A stretch of DNA of 64,000 bases from Pleurotus djamor (Eukaryota; Basidiomycota; Agaricomycetes; Agaricales; Pleurotaceae): assembly GCA_029747585.1 (NCBI GenBank), contig JAPEVF010000049.1, positions 1 through 64,000 of the forward strand. The letters run 5' to 3'. The notes under the pieces are model-generated. The model ran no database searches. It had not been told where the DNA came from and was given only the letters and a program-made list of their open reading frames with translations. Both the position numbers and the translations under genes were made by a program. Of the stretch, positions 53,701 to 64,000 are shown one piece after another. Numbering within the stretch: the stretch's first letter is position 1; every line of letters starts with the position of its first letter.

Positions 53701-54556
53701 TGTCACCGGTTAATAAACAGGCTTCGCGTACCTTGAGTATGCGGCCACGAGCTTGCGAAACTTGAACCACAATTGGTCAAGCGGTACTCAGACTCGACTC
53801 TCAAGTTGCTCTCAAGGGCTCTTTGACCTGGGTGATGACACATAAATAGCTCTGAGAATTGTAATGACAAGTGTCCCATTGGCTGTGATATGATAGCGGG
53901 ATACAAAGCCGCAATCTCATCAGTCCAACAGCATCATGTTCATCATCTGATTCATTTCTGAGCAATTCCTGAAGGCGAAGTTCAACAAACAGATGAACCA
54001 TCAGAATTCGTCGACAACTCGATGACTCGAATGGCAAGATAATCACACCTGGTATCTGCCAAACTGATCAGTTCGCCGCCGGCCAGTTGGTCTATACGTA
54101 TGTGTGGAAGGTTCGAGGTTGCATTGATCCAGGGCCCGGGCGAAGTCGACACAATGATCAGGAGTCGATTAGGGGCCTGTACTTCCGTTGACCATCTTCA
54201 CAGTAGGAGGCGGATAATCGTCGAAGAAACCTCACATGTCTCCTGGGATAGGGACTCATGAGTGAGGAAGCTGATCTCATACTGATGCACAGTTGCTGGC
54301 TAGATACCCGACAGCGCCCAACACGACAGTGGTCAAACAGTGTTCACAGAAGAATCATCGCAGATTGATCACAAAACTTCTCAAATCAAATAAACAAACA
54401 TACAAACATACAAACAAGGTATCAAGTATACAATTTCTGAAAGACAGCCGTATTCAGATATCTTCGCCTTTTCTATCTACAAATCATGGCAAAGTGTTGG
54501 GGCTAGCGGGTATTTGAGCATGAGTTTCTCAGATGGAAACATTACGAAAAGTCAAC
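50759..54556. other. long intergenic region
   Basis: No supported gene in 3.8 kb. Frames such as 51584-51823, 53115-53381 and 53568-53765 lack matches to known families. CAAACATA is repeated three times near 54394-54415. Possibly decayed repeats. Confidence 0.45.
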
Positions 54557-56343
<1,787 letters not shown>

Positions 56344-58353
56344 TGCGCACAGAAGCTGTAAGACTAGAGGATGTCTTGAAGATGTAGAGGGATTTTGGTT
56401 GGACTTTTATACGCCAATGACTGTAGGGCTACTGACCAATACGAACGCAGCGAATTGAAGATACCCATGATCGATGGACCACTACAGTGGACTGAAGGCA
56501 ACGAGCGTATCATGGACGAGAAGGGCTCAGGAGCTGTAAGAGCATATTTTCGGCTGGAAGCATATTGTGCAGGGTGAGAACGTGTTTCCAGTCGCGATCG
56601 GTCAGTTGGGAAAGATTCACAACCCAAAGCGACGGACCTGATGGGCGATGAAAGCAAGACAAACGGTGAGATAGAAACCGAAGATGCGGGAACCAGTGAA
56701 GGTGGTCGGCCCCCGATGATAACTGAGGACGTCATGGCTTTCATGTAGCAAAGTCGACGATGGCGTCGCCGCTCATACACGGGCGGCAGACTTCAAGCGG
56801 GAGTCCAGGAAAAGCTGCGCTTTCCTAGAAGGAAGCTCGAGTGACTCCACGGTCGCCACGAAAGGCATCCATCTCTCGGCAGGCTACGCATCGGAGGTGT
56901 GATGATAGGGCTGCAGAAGGAAGACATGATGGTGCTTATTTCCTGGAATGGTTAACGCATACGATCAAATCCGCATCCACAGCGTCGGTAAATCATGGAA
57001 TTTTTCTCAACAGGACTCACAACAGTAATCATCCTTGGAGAGTCCGTGTGCATAGTAGGCAGTAGAAATTCATGAAGAAGAGTCCGGCTCTAGGGAGGTC
57101 TGTTCAATACCCTTTTTGCTCCACCATTTCTGAAAGTAGAGGTGGCAGATGCGTTCATCCGTGAGATCTCGAAGGTATTCTTAGTACTGTGAGAGGACTG
57201 TTAGCTAGCTCAATTCAACGGAGAATCAATTGTCCTCGGCATGGGAAGACATACCTCGAGTCAAATTTAGCAGGGAAACAGCCCCCGAAGTCTGGGGAGA
57301 GGGACACACTAAAGACTTATGATTATAACGGCACCGAGAATCAGAATAAGTACTTGTTATACAATAAAAACTGTGACCCTCACCTCGGAAAAGCGACAAC
57401 AGGCCACTCTGTTGGTTTCTTCACGAGTCACGAAGTGGCACCTTTTGAGAGAAACTAAAGCATCAAGCTAGATATTGACAAGAGATGGAGGGCCGTGGGC
57501 GCTTGACACTGATCCAACTTTGATTGCATCCGACGAGACTGTTCCATCTGATTGGAGGGTACATGGCCTTTTTGGTTTACGCAAACTGACTCTCACCGTT
57601 TATTTTCGGTGTATTTTCCCACTGAGTTTCCCGGACGCTCCAAGGTCTGGTATGATCAATGCTCCGAGAGTCCGATGTCCAAGTTCACTGTAAGGGTGGC
57701 TGTGTTGTACAGTGGTTATAGCAGCGAGGTTGACACGGCTGGTGCGCCCAACATGTGACTACCTTCTTCAGGAGAAAGCGACAGGGGCTGTAGTCTAAGA
57801 GCGACTCAGGAGCGCTGGAGCTGGAGCTGTCGACATGTTAGCTCAAAGAAAGAGTATGACTTTACTTTAGTCCAAGACTTGCACTTCACCGGTTGTGAAG
57901 GAACAGAAAGTGTTGATTTGGAGTTGATATATCATACTTCGGCTTACAGGGGCAAAGGTGTGACCGCGTCGCGTCGCCAAGCAGTCACATGACCGCGAGA
58001 TTGTGCAATCCCCGTGATGCGCTGAGTAGAGGAGGTCCACTTTCCATTCCGAATCCTTTAGGACGTCCATCCTAGCGAAGTATCATTGGTGTCCTCTTTT
58101 CAGCAGGTCGATCCTCGACATATACAGAAAATCCCGATCCCGCCTTCGTACTTCGCGTCCATGATCGTCTTCAGTCGGAATCAGTGTGACAGAAGGCTTT
58201 GGAAATTGGAGCCATATGTTGGGACTATGTCATATCCGTCGCACGTGCACATTCGTTCATACCTGACGTTCGCGATGACCGTCTCCAAATTCCTGCAGTA
58301 TATATAGCTAGAACCAATGTCGACGGTTTTCTCGTCTCGTTTCTTCAACGCCC
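56344..58353. other. intergenic between VP4 and catalase, with both promoters
   Basis: VP4 TATAAAA (minus) is at 56405-56411 and a conserved upstream stretch CCCAAAGCGACGGACCTGAT is at about 56625. Catalase TATATATA lies at about 58298-58305. Frames such as 57189-57458 have no recognised product. Confidence 0.5.
57566..57610. repeat. direct repeat copy 1 (about 45 bp)
   Basis: Shares GGTTTACGCAAA, CTCTCACCGTTTATTT and surrounding bases with 61286-61329, in the same orientation. The copies flank the catalase gene. Confidence 0.7.
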
Positions 58354-60999
58354 ATGTCGTCCATCACAGACACCATCAAACAAACCGCCCTCAGCATATC
58401 TCAAAATGCCAAAATCGCGCACCTGGACCAGTTTAGCGTAGAGCCATCAGCAGCAGAACGAATGACGACGGACCATGGCGTCTTGGTCCCGAACACAGAT
58501 ACAACGTATGTCACATACCAACGCTTTGATTTTACGCTCTAATAAGCATCACATCTTTACAGGTTGAAAGCCTGCAATGGCGATACCGTCGGCCCCGCTT
58601 TACTTGAAGACCATATTGCAAGGGAGAAGATCACACGCTTCGACCATGAACGCATTCCAGAACGCGTCGTGCACGCCAGAGGCACCGGTGCTCATGGTTA
58701 CTTCAAGGCGTATAACTCGAGTACTGAAAAATATACGACGGCGAAGGTTCTCTCCGAGCCTTCTCGCACCACGCCTGTCTTTGTCCGATTTAGTACAGTA
58801 CAAGGCTCGAGAGGCAGCGCGGTAAGCTATTACTCATGTTACACGAGCCTTTCGTACGCCTTTGCTAACTCGCCATTCAGGACACAGTTCGCGACGTCCG
58901 TGGTTTTGCCGTCAAATTCTACACCGAAGAAGGCAACTGGGACATCGTCGGAAACAACATCCCAGTCTTCTTCATCCAGGACGCTATCAAATTTCCGGAT
59001 ATCATCCACGCTGTCAAGCCCGAGCCTCACAATGAGGTACCTACAGGCCAAAGTGCTCATAATAATTTCTGGGACTTTGTCGGACTGCAGCCTGAATGTA
59101 CGGAATCCTAGCCTTCCCCTTGAACCACCCCACTGACCGGACTCTTAGCCGCGCACATGGTGATGTGGGTGATGTCCGACCGAGGCGTTCCTCGATCTTT
59201 GAGGATGATGCAAGGCTTTGGCGTCAACACGTTCACCTTGCTTAACGCCTCGAACGAAAGGCACTTCGTCAAGTTCCATTGGGTTCCCGAGCTAGGTGTA
59301 CACTCCTTGATGTGGGACGAAGCATTGAAAATATCTGGTCAAGATCCGGGTACGTTTTTCAATATAGCCGCGAGCGCCCACTACACTGTCTCTTACATGA
59401 TTGTTCTCCACCCAGACTTTCACCGCAAGGACTTGAATGAAGCCATTGAGTCTGGTGCTTACCCGACTTGGAAACTTGGCATCCAAGTCATCCCAGAAGC
59501 CAAGGAACATGATTTTGACTTTGACATTCTTGATGCAACGAAGATCTGGCCTGAGGAGCTCGTTCCAATCGAATTCGTGGGCGAGATGGTGCTGAACAAG
59601 ACAGTCGATGAATTTTTCCCTGAAGTCGAGCAAGTGGCCTTCTGCACAAGCAACATCGTCCCTGGAATCGGGTTCAGTGACGATCCACTTCTCCAGGGAC
59701 GCAACTTCAGTTACTTCGATACCCAAATCAGCCGCCTCGGTGTTAATTGGCAACAGGTTCGTTGTCCATCCCCTCTAGCCCTCCCTTCGTCCTCACACCT
59801 CACATTCTTCCTCTAGTTGCCCATCAATCGCCCCGTGTGCCCTGTCATGAACTTCCAACGTGACGGTAAAATGCAGATGAAGATTCACAAGAGCAATATC
59901 AATTACTGGCCTAACCGAAAGGAAGCGGTCAAGCCCTGTCCAATCGAACAAGGCGGCGTCCAAGAGTGCGTAGCTCTCCTCCGTATCCTTCTCGCTACTG
60001 ACATTCACCTACTCTAGTCACGTTCGCAAAATTCAAGGCATGACTCAACGCATGCGAGGCGAAAAGTTCAACGAACACTACAATCAAGCGCAACTATTCT
60101 TCAATTCTTTGTCTCCGCCTGAAAAAGCCCATCTTCAAGCTGCCCTCGCCTTCGAGCTCAGTCATTGTGACGACCCTGTGGTTTATCGTTCGTACATCAA
60201 TATCCTCAACAACATCGACCACGAGCTGGCCAAGAAGACTGCTGTCTACGTGGGCGGCGATCTTCCCGATGGTCCTGGAAGGGAAAACAAGGCGCAGCGC
60301 AGTGAGCGGCTGAGTCAGATGTTCTACTTGCCGCAGGAACCTACTATCAAGAGTCGTCGTATTGCTATCCTCGTCGCGGATGGATATAGTCGGTCCGAGG
60401 TTGTGGCGATCAAGGCGCTCATCCAGTCCGCCTCTGCGAACGCCTTCATCATTGGTCCTAGGCGAGGCAAAATATACGCTGCAGACGAACAGGTATCGAT
60501 GAAGTCCGGAGGCATCGAAGCCGATCATCACTTCGAGGGCCAACGGAGCACGATGTTCGATGCGATCGTCGTTCCCAGCGGCAAGCACGCTGAGTTGTTG
60601 AAGAAAAGTGGGCGTGCGGTTCATTGGGTCCGCGAGGCGTTTGGACATTGCAAAGCCATCGGCGCTATCGGAGAATGTGAGTGCCAGTTGCCATGCCTCT
60701 CAATCCGTTCGAGTTCTCATCTTTGTCTTTCTGCAGCTGTTGCATTTGTCCAGGACGCCATCGGGGTGTCCGAAATGCGTTATGCCTCATTGTCTGCAGG
60801 CACCTCGGACGTCGTTTCCTCATATGGTGTCGTAACAACCGCTAAATATGGCGTAGCATCTGCAGCGCAAGATGCTTCCAAAATGGTGTTGGATATCAGC
60901 AAGGGCGACGGCTTCATGGAGACGTTCTGCCTCGAAGTTAGTAAACACAGATGCTTCCAGAGGGAGGAAGATGGGTTCACCGCTATGGTTGCGTATTGA
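58354..60999 (+). CDS. large-subunit catalase with DJ-1/PfpI-like C-terminal domain
   Basis: Eight exons: 58354-58505, 58563-58821, 58881-59097, 59149-59349, 59416-59756, 59817-59965, 60018-60676, 60737-60999; 746 residues, the usual size of clade 2 catalases. The distal His lies in [14 protein letters not shown], Asn in [14 protein letters not shown] and the heme-ligand Tyr in [14 protein letters not shown]. The C-terminal part ([45 protein letters not shown]) is the class I glutamine amidotransferase-like domain typical of large catalases. It breaks down H2O2 to water and oxygen. There is no N-terminal signal peptide, so a cytosolic or peroxisomal place is likely, though the last residues (MVAY) are not a PTS1. 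A TATATATA box lies about 50 bp upstream. Confidence 0.95.
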
Positions 61000-61501
61000 G
61001 TCAAGATAGCATGAACAGTGATTGGACTCATACGAACGAAACTTGTATACTACGCACTTGTATCACATTGACATTGTATCTTATCACCACTCGGGTCTGT
61101 TTATTCGATATCTCGCGAACACTCGCATATCACCAAACATGCGCTAGCGTCGAGAAGTAGTTTAGTTAGACGTCGTCGGTTCCCATGGCAGATGCGAAAT
61201 TGGAACTAGGAAAATGCAATTAGGACTTTGTAATGTACATATCTCTCTGATTCCCCGGCCCCAATTGTTCTATCTTGGGCGAATAGCCTTTATGGTTTAC
61301 GCAAATTGTCTCTCACCGTTTATTTCTGGTTTCATTCCGGAGTCCAAAGTTAGAGTAAGTAGGTATGCTCCCTTTCCCGAAGATCGATTTCGGGTATGAC
61401 TGCCCCGTTATCACAGCCGAGCGAGCCGAGTAAGACGCTCCATTTGAGACGATGTCATAACGAACAAGGATGTAATACTACTCTCGCCGCCGAAGGATGA
61501 C
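61000..61501. other. intergenic between convergent genes, with repeat copy 2
   Basis: Contains the second copy of the catalase-flanking direct repeat (61286-61329). Nothing else was seen. Confidence 0.5.
61286..61329. repeat. direct repeat copy 2 (about 45 bp)
   Basis: Same orientation as 57566-57610; about 85 percent similar by eye. Confidence 0.7.
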
Positions 61502-62972
61502 TTAACGGCTGGAAAAGTAGCGTGTATGCAAGAACATGCGATTGATGAGGACGACTGTGATGCTGAGATCGTGAATTAATCGGAGGAAATAGTAAAATTG
61601 AAACAATGCGCTCACGCAGCATTCGGACTGGGGCGGCCAAAGGATCAGATGAAGTGCGGAGCGGTGGCATTCGTGACTTACAAGCCTAAGAGGTTTTGCG
61701 TTCCGGGCTGAGATGTGGTCAGTCAGGGCCTCAGGCCTCAGGGGTGATGAGGAATTTCGGCGACCTACGTCAAGGAAAGTACTGGATATTGCCCAAGCGA
61801 TATTGACAATACACAAAGCAAGGAAATAGGCGAATCCATCCCTCAATATGAGAGACGAGATTGATCGAGGTCCATATGAAGCAAAGGGGGTCTCTTTAAT
61901 CCGTCTTCCTATCGCTACGTGCTCGTATAACTGCAGGAAAGTGAGTAGAAAGGCGACAGTATCGAAGGCGAGGGTAGGGACGATGAAGTAGTATAAGAAG
62001 TCGCTGTGGCTTGATGTCGATGTCGTCAATGAGAGGCCATCATTATGGTCCGGGCACTGTACTCACAGGCGAGAGGAAGTATCGACAATGCATCGGCAGT
62101 AGCGGGATCCCGGAGGGGAGATAGTAATAGCTAACCGTTGGGAAAGTGAGAGGGCCATGTCATGGATAGTCTGGGACTCACTTCCAGACAACGACAACCC
62201 GTAGGTCATCAGTGTGATTTGGCTCATCCATACAACCAGCAGGATAGCTAGAACTGTTTTTCCGCGAAGGCTAACAGCGTACACTCTACAAGGCGCGAGT
62301 GCGTAGATAATCAGTACCTTGAGTACTCATTTCAAGATGGAGAGTTCCTTGCCTAAGGATTAACATCAATTCCGATGTCGAGATCATGACGACTATGAAG
62401 ATCCCTTGAAGTGAAGTAAAAGCTGCGCATCTTTGGGCCAAGATAAGGAGTCATTCAGGAGGAAGTAAGATTGGGAAGAGACGGACACCTGCGGTTGCAC
62501 AATGAGATGAATGGAACCTATCGGTCTACGAGGAAGCATACTTTAGGCGAGGGCACGGGAAGAGATACCACGGAGAACGCCAACAGTGGGAAGTACCGAT
62601 TGAACAGGAATACATAAGAAACTATGATGTCAAGTCGGTAAGTGACGTGCATGGAATTTTACGCAATAGCTCACCTCCAGACTTAAGTCGCTTCCATACG
62701 AAGTCTAGCTGGTCGAGCTGGGTCAACATCAATGATTGACCAGTGAAATGGAGTGCCTCTACCTCGTGGTCTATCGTAAGGAGGAGTTCAGAAACCAAAA
62801 GTGAAACGGCGACGTAAAAAGTGGCCTGATAAGGGAGGCACCAGTGATCAAAAACCAGAACGGCCCCAAAAACGGACGGTGGACTGACTTCCTGGGCAAA
62901 CCTGAGGAGATACAGGATCAGGTCAGAGAAATGGCGCGCGAAAAAGAGCATGAAAAGCCTACAAGTTGGCAA
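61502..62972 (-). CDS. DUF6533-like multi-pass membrane protein
   Basis: Order on the minus strand fits the Agaricomycete DUF6533 family: TFYVAVSLLVSELLLTIDHE, spliced to LDFVWKRLKSG, then VSYVFLFNRYFPLLAF, further hydrophobic exons (KTVLAILLVVWMSQITLMTY), then FIVPTLAFDTVAFLLTFLQL and SSLILRDGFAYFLALCIVNI. Several GT-AG introns were seen (for example GTAGAG to CCCAG at about 62720-62765), but the first exon and some internal joints were not resolved, so the span is approximate. These proteins have about seven membrane segments and no known function; they are often expanded in mushrooms. Confidence 0.65.
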
Positions 62973-63146
62973 TCGAGGTTAGCTCAGAGCTAGAGACATA
63001 CTGGGACATGGCCATGGGTTGGGGGGTTGGGGAGCTACATCAATTCCGTTGAGCTTTATATTCATCGACTTCGTGCGCCACTCATTTTTGATTGTATAAG
63101 GAATCATGTTGTGGCGAGACTGCGTGGCATGATGTACTGGGGATGA

Positions 63147-64000
63147 TCAACAAGATGTGGAGACGTTATATTGTTGCCTCTGATATGCAGAGGCGATGAA
63201 CACGGCTCGATCACAAAGAACCACATATACTGTACAGCGACGATCAACACCATGAACAGATAAAATGGCATCATGCTGTCTATTGGATACTGCGTATAGA
63301 TTGAGTAAGTGAGTACAAGAAGATGAGGTAGGAGCTCACTTATTCGCACTGATCGTCTCTGCGTCAACTGGACTCAAGTCAGCTGCAGCGGCAGGTACCT
63401 TGGGACAGATAGGTCCTAGTGCAATATTTCGTCCTTCAAGCTCGGAGCCAGTAGTTGCTCGGCTGATTCCACGCTTCATAACACCACCATTCCAACATTT
63501 CTACAGGAGCCAACCTTTAGTACGAGCGGGATTAATTCTGGAGGATGGACGTACCTTGATTATTTGGAACTCCTTCGAGAAGATGTTAAATTTCTTAGAA
63601 AGGTCGCCTAAGAAAGGTACCTTCCCTTCTGCTCCACCAGTGATGGCGATGCCAGCGCGAAGATCCAAGCACCCAGTGAAGGTGGAGGCATCATTACTTT
63701 GAGCAGCGCGTTGAGCCAGGGCTCGAGCTGATGTGCTGTAAGGTGGTGCGTAGGAACCAGAGCCTGAGGCAACGTCGCGCTTGTTCTTAGATGTAGATGC
63801 TTGAGCATTTAGGTGCAGCTTTGCATATGCGTCGACATCAAGGAAAGCGTCCACTTTGATCGCCCCGCCTAAGCCTTCAACGCCGAGTTTGACAGAGGGA
63901 AAGAGCTATCGATCAAATATAAGATATTGAGACTGGATATCAATGGTCTGATCAGACTAACATGTCCAGTGATGTCTCCAATCGCATCGAAGTTAGTCCC
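63147..64000 (-). CDS. 3' part of a secreted or surface protein (DUF7223-like, tentative)
   Basis: Partial: the 5' end is outside the window. Exons: 63906 to 63555, 63500 to 63340 and 63279 to 63147, with a further exon from about 63960 to the window edge. Visible parts include SFPSVKLGVEGLGGAIKVD, a FLDVDAYAKLHLNAQ segment, a Ser/Ala-rich stretch, GCLDLRAGIAITGGAEGK and LSKKFNIFSKEFQIIK before KCW. This pattern of a beta-rich repeat followed by FSKxFQ-x-CF/CW is one I associate with secreted Agaricomycete proteins named DUF7223; that link is from memory. The function is unknown. Confidence 0.6.

Overview
The window is nuclear DNA of a filamentous basidiomycete, most likely a lignin-degrading, litter- or wood-inhabiting member of the Agaricales. 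The reasons are: many GT-AG introns of about 50-60 bp, very short exons, four class II fungal peroxidases whose key residues fit versatile peroxidase, a HAM1-family gene, a DUF6533-like membrane protein and small secreted proteins. There is no bacterial or organellar signature. Gene models were built by hand-splicing; every exon chain given with coordinates closes in frame. Several runs of N sit beside homopolymers.

Layout. 1-25 kb is an accessory region of expanded families: (i) four copies of a basidiomycete gene family with an IDLT motif (possibly DUF6697), two of them forming a 1.8 kb inverted duplication; only one copy lacks visible breaks; (ii) three paralogous small secreted proteins, one carrying a 589 bp MULE/MITE-like insertion; (iii) a newly modelled five-exon secreted protein resembling the RNase T1/U2 fold without its catalytic residues; (iv) a cluster of three secreted low-complexity proteins sharing the N-terminal signature AVPVPQ, one of them about 1,843 residues long.

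25.5-31.5 kb holds two tandem Zn2Cys6-like coiled-coil paralogues and a ten-exon HAM1-like gene. 34-56.4 kb is the peroxidase locus: VP1 (+), VP2, VP3 and VP4 (-). VP2 and VP3 lie in a tandem segmental duplication. Between VP3 and VP4 are an apparently intact Crypton-type tyrosine recombinase with a GCR1-like tail and an XPG/GEN1-like nuclease with a full set of catalytic acids and a SUMO-interaction-like tail. 58-61 kb encodes a large-subunit catalase with a DJ-1/PfpI-like C-terminal domain; 61.5-64 kb carries a DUF6533-like membrane protein and the 3' part of a secreted or surface protein.

Functionally, the peroxidases use H2O2 to oxidise Mn2+ and lignin-derived substrates outside the cell, and the neighbouring catalase removes H2O2; co-regulation is an inference. 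The secreted families on the left are of unknown role and evolve quickly, as shown by duplications, nonsense codons and a transposon whose end may have been recruited as an exon.
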